64,000 nt of DNA from Turritopsis dohrnii (Eukaryota > Cnidaria > Hydrozoa > Anthoathecata > Oceaniidae). The stretch lies in the NCBI GenBank assembly GCA_027922465.2, contig BQMF02000806.1, forward strand, positions 1 to 64,000. The letters are read 5' to 3'. Positions within the stretch are counted from its first letter, which is position 1; each line of letters starts with the position of its first letter. Below are positions 13,001-22,699 of this stretch, in pieces. Position numbers and translations under genes: made by a program. Below the pieces are notes generated by a model that worked only from the letters and a program-made list of their open reading frames with translations, made no database searches and was not told where the DNA came from.

Positions 13001-15522
13001 ATTAATTTTTTCGCGCGCAAGTCATTTATATAACAAAAACGCACGCCCCAATACGATTCAGGTGCGTGCGAGCGTGTGCGATCGCACACCATAAAACCAA
13101 TTATATAAACGGTAGTAGCTAAAAGTGCTTGGAATTTACACTGAAAGTGTCTTAGTTTCCAGCTCTCTTTACAATAACAGTGAAATGGAAGGTTAACATT
13201 GGGCAATCTATCACGCTTACATAGTGAAAAAATAACAACAAATAATAATAATGATAATAATTATGTTAACTATTCATTTTAGCCTGTACTTTGAAAAGAT
13301 AAGGATATTTTATCTTGTGATTGAAAAATGGTTATCTAATGTTAACATACATAATTTATTAAAACAGTAGATATAATTATAAACACTTGAAAAAGGACTT
13401 ATTTGATTTGAAGGGATTTAATGAAAAGTCATAGGTTTGAATAGTGAGTATAAGGCAGTTAAATTATTTTGATAGGCCGGCAAATATCTTAGATTGGAGA
13501 TGAAATACTTCACGGTTCTGCTCCATTGAAAGTAAACAAAATCATCACGTTGAGTTGATTTGTTCTTATGACGTTATCAAATTGTACTTACATAATTTGT
13601 CAACTCATTAACTTTTGTTCTACTTTTAAAAATTCTATATGAAAGCAAGTGTGGTTTTAGGTTTTAAAATAAACAATAAAAATAGTTTTCATAATGGTTC
13701 TACTAGATATTTTGTGTGAGTAATTTCTCTAAGTCTGACGTGGAGTAGAGAATTGGTAATAACCTTTCATTTGACAATAGAACAAACTTTAAAATAAAAA
13801 CTTATAAATCTAAGTACACGATCTTAAAGTAAGATACGTTTTATATGAAAGTATTACTCATTTTATTTATAAACTGATTGAATACTTAAAATACAACTTT
13901 TAAATTGAGTAGGAAAATTCAAGGAAGGAAATTCTATGGAAACACTTGATATCATAAGAGATCTAATACAAGAAAAATAAAAATTCATAACTTGAGTTGA
14001 GTAAGTGCTTCAGTGCTAGCTTTTCAACAACAAAATTACACATTAATTTCTCATTATGCTGATTATAAAATTCAATTAAGAACATCATTATTGGCTTTCT
14101 GACTCCTTTAATTGAATTTATTGTGAAACCGAAAGGTTCTAGCTAGCTATTAGAATTTGGACTTCATTTTGAAATAATTTTGGACTAATTACAATTTTTT
14201 TAAAAAAAAATCAAAAGAGCAAAATTTTGAATTGGAGGAAATATTCTCAAATGAAAAAAATTTGGCATGTAAATTTAAAGAGAATCTGCAGGATATATAA
14301 TTCATTAATTTTCAAAAACAATGTTTAGAGTTTTTAACAATCTATGCTACTTTCAAAGAAGTGAGCAGCTGACAATTAAATATGAATGAAACTCAAACAT
14401 TACTGCTTGCAGATTTTTGAAGATATGTAAATTTGAATTCAGAAATAATTTATGAGCAGTGTATTGAAACTTGAAAATGAAACTTCAGACAAAAACAATA
14501 TGATTTTTTCTATATACGGTAAAAAATAAAAAATCTGAGCATGTTATAAACATTTAATATGCAAAAGCCAAACTGACACCATTTTTTGTAAACTTAAAAT
14601 CAAAACTAAGGATGTAAAACTTTAGATCTAAAATGACCAGAGAAGAATTATATAAAAAAGTTTAATTCATAATGTATTGCAATTTATAAACAGATGAAAC
14701 ATATCTATTTTGACTTTTGTGATCAATAGCTAAAACCGTTTATGATAAGGATGCTTATTTTGTAAACAAAGTATGACATGATCAAAATAAACTGTCAGCG
14801 CTAACGTTAAGTTTAAAAAAAGTCAAATCCTAAAATATATAAAGGCTTACAAACCCTTTTTTAAAGTAAATACAAACATCGGAAAAAGTCAAATTATACA
14901 CAAACTTTGTATATATATATGAACCTGGATTAAGGCAGAACCTGGATTGAGGCAGGTGTATATTAGCTTTTCTGATAATAACATTTTGTAAGTGAAACAG
15001 GCATAAGGTCAGACATTATAGCCTATAATAGTTCATGTATAAACCAAATGTTCCCAAATAATTATAATATAGCTTGCAAACAACTTAATTTAAGCACTGT
15101 TTTTTTAAAGAAAGCAAAAAGAGCAATAGTAGCCGCTAGCTTCTAGGTTTAACTGAAGATATTTGCCCATAAATATAAACAAAATTGTTCATGATGTGCA
15201 AAATTAGACAAGAGAAGTTGACATCTTCAATTGTTAATGTGATGTGTTGCGATGGCTGTAATAAAAGTTTTGAAATCATATCGAAAAACTGAACATGGAA
15301 ACTATATCAAGCCCTCATCAAAACAGTGAGTGAGAAGTACTACTGTGAATGCCACCGCCATGATGGGCATGTCACCACCAGGGGGAGGAGGGCAGATATG
15401 TAGCTAAATAATGGAAATTAAAGTGAAAAATGTACATAAATTTAATTATTACTCATACCTCGCACTGAGCTATCAAAGTCAACGATGACTTGCTTGTCTT
15501 TTCTACTGGCTGCAGTGGTCAT
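4088..15522 (-). CDS. SRGAP: SLIT-ROBO Rho GTPase-activating protein (F-BAR, RhoGAP, SH3)
   Basis: The product is a cytoplasmic regulator that bends membrane through its F-BAR dimer and stimulates GTP hydrolysis by Rho-family GTPases in cell shape and migration. I read 17 minus-strand exons: 15459-15522 (ATG), 11561-11759, 10885-11041, 10636-10698, 10406-10558, 10181-10309, 9794-10015, 9484-9585, 9057-9254, 8671-8749, 8557-8584 (28-base microexon), 8087-8211, 7924-8002, 7592-7726, 6668-6773, 6269-6525 and 4088-4953. Exons 2-9 carry F-BAR helices (LTEQQRVLDIR, FFKRRSEVDFEYGRNLDRL). Exons 12-16 form the RhoGAP domain, with the arginine finger in HQGIFRVPG and the NLAVVFGPTLF motif. The last exon opens with a complete SH3 domain (ALYDY-equivalent AVAVHSYVA, ADWW, GFAPVPYIKI). 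Domain order and length match animal srGAPs. The tail after the SH3 (about 230 residues, Ser/Pro/Arg-rich) has no family match I recognise, so its lower part is less certain. Introns host several MITE family A copies. Confidence 0.93.
5874..5991. repeat. MITE family A, copy 5 (srGAP intron)
   Basis: A well-preserved copy with both ends: CAGTGGGCAAATCTGTT on the left and GATTTTGCTCACTGGG on the right. The core words are CACTGCGATGAAGTGCATTT and CTCTTCATCGTAGTGACTTT. It lies in srGAP intron 16, between the RhoGAP and SH3 exons. Confidence 0.85.
6812..6930. repeat. MITE family A, copy 6 (srGAP intron)
   Basis: Both ends are present: AGTGGGCAAATTTGTTG and GATTTTACCCACTGAG. It sits 40 bases upstream (in transcription) of the RhoGAP exon 6668-6773. 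Confidence 0.85.
7086..7197. repeat. MITE family A, copy 7 (srGAP intron)
   Basis: It reads AGCAAATTTGTTGAAAAATC, then ACTGCGAGGGTGCACA and CTCTTCGTCGCAGAGACTTT, and ends ATGCACTGGG. The right arm is shortened. Confidence 0.75.
7440..7560. repeat. MITE family A, copy 8 (srGAP intron)
   Basis: A diverged copy: CAGCATATTTGTCGAAAAAC at the left, TTCTTCGCAGTGACTTTTTG and ACGATTTTGCCGCCTGAC at the right. It ends about 30 bases from exon 7592-7726. Confidence 0.75.
7790..7904. repeat. MITE family A, copy 9 (srGAP intron)
   Basis: The ends are ATGGGCAAATTTGTATAAAA and CGATTTTGCCCACTGG, with core AAAGGAGTGCATTCC and CTCTTCGTTGC. A short deletion removes most of the CAGTGAC word. It stops 20 bases from exon 7924-8002. 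Confidence 0.75.
12156..12667. repeat. Direct repeat, two ~150-bp copies in srGAP intron 1
   Basis: Copy one lies at about 12156-12303 and copy two at about 12515-12667, offset 361 bases. They share GGTAATTTTGAAATTTCCTT, TTGTTCACCTAA and ACATAAGTGGTACCAG. A related TTAGTTTCCAG word recurs at 12672 and 13150. No coding content or terminal repeats are seen. The 3.7 kb first intron otherwise shows only AT-rich sequence. Confidence 0.75.
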
Positions 15523-16040
15523 TTTATTTCGTTAATAGCTCAATCTCTAGTCCTTTTCGTGAAGCCAAGATCATAAAATTCTCTTCGTTTTTTTTTTTGC
15601 TGCTCTCCGTGTCCGTGTGGATGAAATTAATTTTTGACCTTAAAACCTCCAGTTATAAGAATGCCATAACATTTAAAGAATATTTATATTATAGTATTGC
15701 GTATTTGGTTTGAAAATAATTCAATTACATTGTAAATGATAATTCTTGTGAGCTGTTCCGTAAAGCCAGTTACTTTTCACAAGTCAGCCTTCAAGTGAGA
15801 GATTCGGTTACCATTTTGAAATAATCCTTACGGCCTTCGTTGTTCCAAACCTATTTCTAAAAACGAGATTGCACCTTCATTATTGGTCAGCGGTCATATT
15901 CATAATGATAAACAAAACGACAGCATTCGTGTTTCGGTTAATTTTCGGTTAAGCATATTCGTTGAACTGTCTATAGATTTAGTTAAACCAAGTTGTTTTG
16001 TTTGCGGAACGATCATCCACGTTTTCCCTTTCTTTCTTTA
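15523..16040. other. Upstream region of srGAP, no gene seen
   Basis: This is the presumed 5' flank of the srGAP start codon. There is an A/T run (TTCGTTTTTTTTTTTGC) near 15587 and no clear TATA box or other exon. Confidence 0.4.
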
Positions 16041-16043
16041 AAG

Positions 16044-16334
16044 CTAAGGCGTCACGGGGGACTTTTTGTATGTTTCACGTGTCGCCTCTCCTATTAAGGA
16101 TATAAAATTTTCAGCAGACAGATTTTTCTGCATAATTTTATAAAGGAAAACAGGGAAGTTGACGTTCTTTCAGTTTGCGGTGAGATTTACATGTGATGTC
16201 TATGAAGAAAGAAATCATGCTAGCCATATATGACGCTCATGTTATAACAGAACATGCAATTTCATTGAGTTGAAGTGTTCTCAGTTCGACATATAAACCA
16301 TGCATGGAAATCGCTCCAGGATGATTTGGACACC
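16044..16334. repeat. Left arm of a large inverted repeat
   Basis: This arm is complementary to 19330-19629 with moderate divergence. Shared words include GACTTTTTGT, CAGCAGACAG, ACATGTGATGTCTATGA, TTTCATTGAGTTGAAGTG and TTCGACATATAAACCATGC. The arms are about 3 kb apart. In the partner, the middle reads as a short ATG exon ending at a GTAAG donor (on the minus strand), and here that part is altered. Confidence 0.8.
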
Positions 16335-16912
16335 ACACTTCTCACACACCTCACTTCTCTGGAAAATGATTTACTGCGGAAGGTTCCAGAAAAGATGGCT
16401 ATATCCGTACATCGAAAAGGCAAGAGACCCTGGGTTCGAGGTTGTATTTCAATCATTATGTCGTACAAATGATACTTTTATTCTCATGTTCAAAACGCAA
16501 ATAATGTTCCACAAACAATTTGCGTTGTTTTGCATGTGAAACGAAGAATAGGGCAACACGATGCTTTTCAGATGAATGAAGCGCAACATGTTACATTTGT
16601 ATGCACACGATAAAAGTCTCACGTGTCCCATATCTCTTCTTGCAATGCAACCATATTAAATTATTTTCTATTTTGTTTCTGATACAAATTGTGTTGGCTA
16701 GAGAAAGTTCTATCGTGTTGCCACTCTCTGAAAGTTGTTACATGTCAGTTCCGATTTTCTAATAACTAATCAAAACCATTCATACGACCATTTAAAAATG
16801 TTTATGTGCGGTGAAAGAAAGAAATCGCGCTGCTTAGGAAAAAAGATAGCTGATAAAACAAATTATCTGCAGACGTAAAGGTTAACGGGACCTTCAAAGA
16901 ATTATGGAATGG

Positions 16913-17060
16913 GATTGTTCACAAATGACATCAACTGTTTGGGGGGTTATGCTGAAGTTGACGCTTGTTTGACGGCGGGGGAGGGGGTGGGGGTGATACT
17001 ACTGTTGACGTCTACGTCTAAGAATCTTGAAGAAATGGTTGACATTATTTGTGAACAATC
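16913..17060. repeat. MITE-like element with ~22-bp terminal inverted repeats
   Basis: The ends GATTGTTCACAAATGACATC and ATTATTTGTGAACAATC are inverted complements. A G-rich purine tract (GGGGGAGGGGGTGGGGG) lies in the centre. There is no coding capacity. Confidence 0.7.
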
Positions 17061-17885
17061 ACAATTCTAAAAATCCATTTAACATCTCGTCGTTTATCTC
17101 GACCAAAAATTTTCCTTTCGTTCTCGCAACTTAAGAGAAACAAGAGCCAGATGGCGCAAAACGGTAGCAGCAAAAGTACTTGCCACAAGAATACTTTTAA
17201 ATTTGAAATTTTACTTAAAGTTCTTAAACGTTCTGTAAACGTTATTTCTTCAGATATCTTACTGGTGGAAAACAGGCATAAACGATAATATAATGTTTAA
17301 AATTACTAACTCGTGTAAATAGGGTCTAATCGCAACACACCAGCAATTTAATTTATTAGAAGACAAAAGAATTATACATGCATGAGCTGTTTATAACGTA
17401 CGTTTTTTTTATAAGAGCTTATGTAGAAAAAAAAAACGCGTTTCTTCGAAAAAAAAATGTATGTTTTGAATTATAATTTTTTGAAACCGAAAATGAATTC
17501 AAACAGATAACTGCCTTTTTTTAACTCGATTTTTGAAAACCTTGATGTTCAAAGACAGAACAGATAGCTAACAAACGTAGAGAGTAATAAGAAAGTCTGA
17601 TCTGTGCTTTACTGACACGAAAAACATATCTATTTTCAAGTGCCAAAGTTCATTGATTCAGTACCATAAAAGTAACTAAAAGTCCCAGTTTTATGTAGAC
17701 CTATTTGATTAATATCCATTCCTTCATCAATTAAGTGATAAAATATCAAAGAAAACGTATTTTAAATGTATGTGATTGAAAACCTTCGAAAATTCAAAAG
17801 GCTGTGTTCGTTCATTAGAAAGTATATTGAGTTTTTAGTGGGGACTCGCATACTCTAAATCGTAGGCTAAAAACTGCCGTTTCGG
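17061..17885. other. AT-rich non-coding stretch
   Basis: No exon-like open frame, terminal repeat or known motif is visible here between the MITE and the GTA microsatellite. Confidence 0.5.
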
Positions 17886-17888
17886 CCG

Positions 17889-17929
17889 GAGTAGTAGTAG
17901 TAGTAGTAGTAGTATGAGTAGTAGTAGGA
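17889..17929. repeat. (GTA)n microsatellite
   Basis: About a dozen GTA/AGT units with one interruption (ATG). A similar GGAG(TAG)n start occurs at 52060. Confidence 0.9.
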
Positions 17930-18049
17930 GTCCAAGGGTGTTTTAATACGGTATTCGCTTACGCTGCTACCGTAACAAAGAACACAAATGCAAATGGCAA
18001 AACACTGCATCGGGGAAAAACGGAAGTTCTTGACCATTTACAGGCGGGA

Positions 18050-18183
18050 CAACCCGCCATGGTGGAATCAACCCGCCATGGTGGAATCAACCCGCCATGG
18101 TGGAATCAACCCGCCATGGTGGAATCAACCCGCCATGGTGGAATCAACCCGCCATGGTGGAATCAACCCGCCATGGTGGAATC
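18050..18183. repeat. 19-bp tandem satellite, seven identical units
   Basis: The unit CCGCCATGGTGGAATCAAC repeats seven times without a mismatch, with CGCCATGG at 18055, 18074, 18093, 18112, 18131, 18150 and 18169. Because 19 is one more than a multiple of three, the array stays open in one frame and cycles through a three-unit peptide, giving a spurious open frame at 17988-18188. Each unit centres on the partial palindrome CCGCCATGGTGG. Confidence 0.95.
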
Positions 18184-18282
18184 ATTAGTTGGCTGAGTAC
18201 CGTAATAGATACTCCTCACAAATCTCTTTTGTCATCGCTGTCAAAAGAATTTTGATGATAAGTTTACCAGAACTACGTAGGA

Positions 18283-19301
18283 CAGGGCCCGCGCTATGAA
18301 TTTGAAAGTGGAGGGGCCACATTTTATACTGATTAATTTTGAAATCGGCAATTTAGAGTGAAGGCGCCACCATGGTTGACGCCGGAGGGCAAGGAAAGTT
18401 TTTGCAATTTTGACAGCTCAAGATTGGCTAACAGTGTACTGATTCCTAAAGATTTATACACCTACAATAATCTTTTAATCATTTTTAAAGAGAACGTAAG
18501 TAATTATAGTAGTAATTATAACTATAACAATATAGTATATATACCATAAATCAGAATCTACAAATTTCCCAACAATATTTTTTCTGGATGGTTTCGAGGC
18601 AACAAATTCGTTGGCTATATTTACCCATAGTTAATAGAAACATACCAAACATACCATACCAAAGAAATGTTATCCGTAAGTTCTTTGTGAAAAGAAAGCT
18701 GCCAAAGAGTTGAAACACTTTTGAGTCATTGTTGCTCGAACCCAAGTTTTGATCGCTCGGGTGTTGCACTTGTAGCTGCACCAACAAGGACTAGCTTCAT
18801 CAACTTGATGATGTTTCCAAAGAGACTTCTTTCTAGTGCGCCGCTTGATTTGACTATATTGTCTGTTATCTCCTCAAAATGAGCAACCTTTTCATTTTTA
18901 AAAACGAGAGCGCAGAACTTGGATTTCGGCAGGCAGTGCAGAGATGTCAAGGTCATCCAAGTACTTTTCAAGAGCGCCTATCTCTGTCTGGTAGGGGTCG
19001 TCGGAGTTGATGGATGTCAAAAGAAACTGCTCGATGCTTGAAAAGAATTGATAGCGCTTGGTTGCTCAAAACGGTCCTTAATGGCCATGACTACGGTGTC
19101 GATTGCATCAAAGTAAATGATTCGGTAGTGGTCTTTAAAGCCTGAATGCATAATAAGCTTTTGGCTGTTCCTTTTTCAGTTGCGTAGCCACACCCGATTT
19201 TTTTTTTAATTTTTAAATTTATGTGTGAAAAAAATTTCTTACTTAGCAAAAAAGTGGGGGGGGCCATGGCCCCCCTGGCCACCCCGGTAGCGCGGGCCCT
19301 G
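18283..19301. mobile_element. Decayed hAT element with CAGGGCCCGCGCTA ends
   Basis: The left end CAGGGCCCGCGCTA and right end TAGCGCGGGCCCTG are perfect inverted repeats. The flanks carry TAGGA on both sides (18278-18282 and 19302-19306), a 5-bp target duplication as in the hAT5 group. The element encloses the broken C-terminal part of a hAT transposase. The right subterminal region is G/C-rich (GGCCATGGCC). It is an internally deleted copy about 1 kb long. Confidence 0.85.
18540..19150 (-). pseudogene. hAT transposase C-terminal remnant
   Basis: Read on the minus strand in changing frames, this shows the hAT dimerisation region: YFDAIDTVVMAIKDRFEQP near 19100, LVLVGAATSATPERS near 18770-18810, and HKELTDNISLV near 18690. 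The last three blocks are the order seen in ZMYM/TTF-type hAT proteins. Frameshifts and stops separate them, and the N-terminal zinc finger and catalytic core are missing. It cannot be functional. Confidence 0.75.
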
Positions 19302-19329
19302 TAGGAGCACGAAAGAAACAGGGAAGAAG

Positions 19330-19629
19330 GGTGTCCAAATTACATCTGGAGCGGTTTACCATGCATGGTTTATATGTCGAACTGAGCACACTTCAACTCA
19401 ATGAAATTTCATGTTCTGTTATGGCTTACCTTCTTTTTGTTCTTGTTCGACCATGAGCGCCATGGCAATTCCTCATAGACATCACATGTACGTCTCAGAG
19501 CAAAATGAAAGACCTTTCTACTTTCCTGTTTTCGTTTATGAAATCATGCAGACGCCTGTCTGCTGGAAGTTATATATTCTTAATAGGTGACGTCACGTGA
19601 AACAAAAAGTCACCCGTGTGCCCCCTAAG
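19330..19629. repeat. Right arm of the large inverted repeat
   Basis: This is the partner of 16044-16334. On the minus strand it reads a TATAAC-type AT box, then ATGGCGCTCATGGTCGAAC and, after 13 further bases, a GTAAGCC splice donor. It resembles the promoter and first exon of a gene or of a large transposon. It begins about 28 bases after the hAT element ends. Confidence 0.75.
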
Positions 19630-19934
19630 TAATAGTTGCTTTCACCACTAGCTGTATAATGACAACTAATGTTTTGAGGGAAATCCTAATTTTTGTACCA
19701 CAACCGATCTGAGTTAATTTGTCTATGAAAGGCCATCAACAAGGTACGATATCTAAGGAAAACATTCCACTATACTGACACTTTTCGGAGATTTAGCTTA
19801 AAATCAAGTCTCTTTTAACCAAACAAATTCACGATTTTGAGACATTACGCACAATCCTTGCATTGCCCACAGCTTATTTTATTCGATCAATTACGACGAG
19901 AAAACCACCATTAAAGATATAAGGTCAAGAATAA

Positions 19935-19986
19935 AGGCGAATCTCCACTAAGGCGGAAAATGTCGCGGCGGGCGACTTTTTCCGCT
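19935..19986 (+). repeat. Harbinger left terminal inverted repeat
   Basis: 52 bases, complement of 22562-22612, starting AGGCGAATCTCC next to target site TAA. Confidence 0.95.
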
Positions 19987-20071
19987 TCGACTTTTTCCGC
20001 CTCTAGAGCTTCTGAATCTCCACTACTATTTTTAAAAAGGCGCGCTCATTTATTGTTCTATATTCGACATA

Positions 20072-21371
20072 ATGGAAAGTGAAAACAGAAAGCTGAAATA
20101 TCTGCTTCTATCACGGAATTTAAGTTTATATCTTTATATAATGAAGAAGAAAGCTGTTAGAGAGGGAAAGAAGCACAGACGCTTTTGGGTTAGAGATATT
20201 TATGCCGAGAGAAAATTTAAAGGCGAATATAATATTCTAGTTAAGGAAATGATGATCCATGACCACGAACTTTTTTTCAAAAGTTTCCCCATGTCCCCAG
20301 CTACGTTTGAAAAACTTCTTGGATTGGTGGGTCCAACTATCACAAAGCAGAAGACAACAATGAGAGACCCAGTATCAGCTGGAGAACGACTAGCCTTGAC
20401 CTTAAGATTTTTGAGCACAGGTGACGCTCAATCGACAATTGCACGAAGTTACCGGATGTCTCCTGAAACTGCAGGTCGTATAATACATGACACTTGTTGT
20501 GCAATTTGGTACAATTTGGGAAAATTATATCAAAAATCCTGACAGTGAAGCAGAATGGAAAGAAATCGCATTTGAATTTGAAAGAAGATGGAATTTTCCC
20601 AATGTGTTGGGGGCTATAGATGGAAAACATGTAGTCATGTTCGCGCCTCCACGATCTGGATCAAGTTATTTCAATTACAAAAGAACACATAGCATTGTCC
20701 TAATGGCAGTGCGCGATTCTAAATACCGATTTATACTTGTTGATATAGGTGATAGTGGCAGACAGAGCGACGGTAGCGTTTACAACAATAGTCACTTGGG
20801 GTATGCAATAGAGCATAACACCCTAGGAATTCCAAATGATGCTAAATTAAATGAAAGTGATAAAGTGTTACCTCATATTTTTGTAGCGGATGACGCATTT
20901 GGTCTCAAGAGGCACATGATGAAGCCTTACCCTTATGCTAATTTACCAACAGAAAAGCTGATTTTTAATTATCGTCTTAGCCGTGCAAGAAGGGTTATAG
21001 AAAACGCATTTGGAATTGCTGCTAGCAGGTTCCGTGTATTTCACCGCCCAATAAATGCCAGCGTGAATAAAGTCAAAGAAATAACTAAAGCTGTTGTTGC
21101 TTTACACAACTTTTTAATGATAGAAAACCATACTAATGATAAATATGATTATTGTCCCGTAACACTTGTTGACAACGATGGTCCAGGTGGCTTGAGGGTT
21201 GGAGAATGGAGGAACGAAACTAAGGATACAAGCGGTTTATTACCACTTAATAAAAGCAATTCCTCAAACAACTACAGCCAAGATGCAAAGAAAGTTAGAG
21301 ACGCTTTCAAGGATTATTTTAATAATGAAGGTGCCGTGCCTTGGCAATGGGAAACTGTAAATCGAGTCTAA
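20072..21371 (+). pseudogene. Harbinger transposase (HARBI1-like), frameshifted
   Basis: This is a DDE nuclease that moves the surrounding element. The N-terminal part (20072-20542) carries the helix-turn-helix region (GERLALTLRFLSTGDAQSTI). The C-terminal part (from about 20520 to 21371) carries the catalytic domain: first Asp in VLGAIDGKHV, second in DIGDSGRQSDG, Glu in RRVIENAFGI. The two parts are in different frames. At 20501-20520 the word CAATTTGG occurs twice, ten bases apart, so a 10-bp tandem duplication explains the shift. Everything else is open and motif-complete, about 420 residues together, as in the family. I place the start at 20072 as the first ATG of the frame. A programmed frameshift is a less likely alternative. 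Confidence 0.93.
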
Positions 21372-21393
21372 GATTAAACTTTTTGTAGCTTTA

Positions 21394-22375
21394 TTATATA
21401 CTTTCGTATTCCTCACTATATTCCAGCTGGTTTAGCAATTCGCCAATTTTATTTTTGGCTAGACGCATCTTGCGTTTAGAAAACCCTTGTAACACAGGGA
21501 TTAAACTATTGCAATAGGAAGTGACCTCATCTATTGTAGCTTCTTGTTTCGGTGCCTCTAAAGATGAAAGAATATGCTTATTCATTTCTTGAATATGTGA
21601 TAAAAGGTTATCCTCTGGTGCTGCTGTGGTTGAACTTGCTTTTCGTTTCGGTGCACGTCGGTTACTGACAGGAGGAGGTGACATTAAACAGCTATTTTCA
21701 CTACCAGCACTGTTTATACTTTGAGTAGGTGAGGAAGCAATACTAAATCCAGAAAGTGGTGAAGGTGATGTATCAACCGATAGATCATCAAATGAGTTTT
21801 TAGCAGTAGTGATATTACTTTCTGTTGGTTTATTCGAGCTTCGTTCATGTAAAAATCGCATCTGCTCGAAGTACTTGCATGTTGGAAGTGATGCATAGGC
21901 AGCCCCAGACCTTGTCAAATTTCTCCTTTTATCCAAACAGCGTTTAAGGTTGTCTTTCAAGTTTTTTAAAATTTTTTGAAGAATGAGAACTATAAAAGAA
22001 GAGCGTGAGACTTTCCTAATCATACAGAAGAAATTCAAAAATATACTGAATGGAAATATAAAAAATGTTCTTACTATCAGTATGAAAATATTCAGCTAGT
22101 TGTTTCCAAGCATTTGTTTTTTTATTCCTATCTTTAAAAGATGGATCATTTGTATCCCACAAACATCTGTATCCCCTAACAGCTTCTAAAAACTCCTCCT
22201 TGTTTACTTGTGATTCGTTTAGTTCAGGCTGTTTTTGTTGCTCCTCAACGGTGACAGTTTCTTCAGGATCAGTTAAAGACTCGTTTACATCCACATTCTC
22301 TGAACTAAACATCACTTGCCCACTTAATAACATTTTCGTTAATTTATTAATGTCAATAACGTGTTCTTCGGCCAT
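21394..22375 (-). CDS. Harbinger accessory protein with MADF/Myb-like DNA-binding domain
   Basis: In Harbinger elements this partner protein binds subterminal DNA and helps the transposase enter the nucleus. I read two exons (22075-22375 and 21394-21989) with an 85-base GT..AG intron at 21990-22074, and the phase agrees across it. MADF features are FLEAVRGYRCLWD, WKQLAEYF, LKNLKDNLKRC and SGAAYASLPTCKYFEQM, covering about residues 55-145. A Ser-rich linker and a basic PKRKASS stretch follow. The C-terminal 60 residues form a likely helical BESS-like end. The gene is convergent with the transposase, leaving only 22 bases between stop codons. The reading frame is intact, unlike the transposase. 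An alternative ATG 11 codons upstream is possible. Confidence 0.87.
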
Positions 22376-22561
22376 TTTGAAAATGAAAAAGATATTTTTG
22401 TTCATCAAGATTTAGTTTGTTTACATTTTTCTTGCATTCTGATTGGTCAAATTTTGAAGTGACCAGCGAAAAGTAGAAATCAATTCTACTTTTCGCCTCT
22501 CGACATTTTCCGCCGCTACATTTAATTATTGCGTAACATTTCTCTTCTGCGCATGTGGAGC

Positions 22562-22612
22562 AGCGGAAAAAGTCGCCCGTCGCGACATTTTCCGCCTAGT
22601 GGAGATTCGCCT
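22562..22612 (-). repeat. Harbinger right terminal inverted repeat
   Basis: 51 bases, complement of 19935-19986, followed by target site TAA. Confidence 0.95.
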
Positions 22613-22699
22613 TAAAAGTGCCACCAGTTTTCTTATGATGTACTCTCCACGAGAGAGAGTATTTTTTTTTTTTTTACTTTGTTTGAGCGCTTTGTCAGT

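Larger units (their letters stand above)
19935..22612. mobile_element. PIF/Harbinger transposon, near complete
   Basis: Terminal inverted repeats of about 51 bp (19935-19986 and 22562-22612) start AGGCGAATCTCCACTA and differ only by one indel and one substitution. The TAA target duplications at 19932-19934 and 22613-22615 are the classic Harbinger signature. Inside are the two convergent genes expected: a DDE transposase on plus and a MADF-type DNA-binding protein on minus. TIR-like words (TTTTCCGCC) recur subterminally. The small TIR divergence suggests recent insertion. Confidence 0.96.

Noticed and set aside
18050..18183. CRISPR-like array
   Set aside because: Units are directly adjacent with no spacers, in a eukaryotic context.
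17988..18188. 66-residue Trp/Pro-rich repeat protein
   Set aside because: It is a by-product of the 19-bp satellite, whose unit length keeps a frame open by chance.
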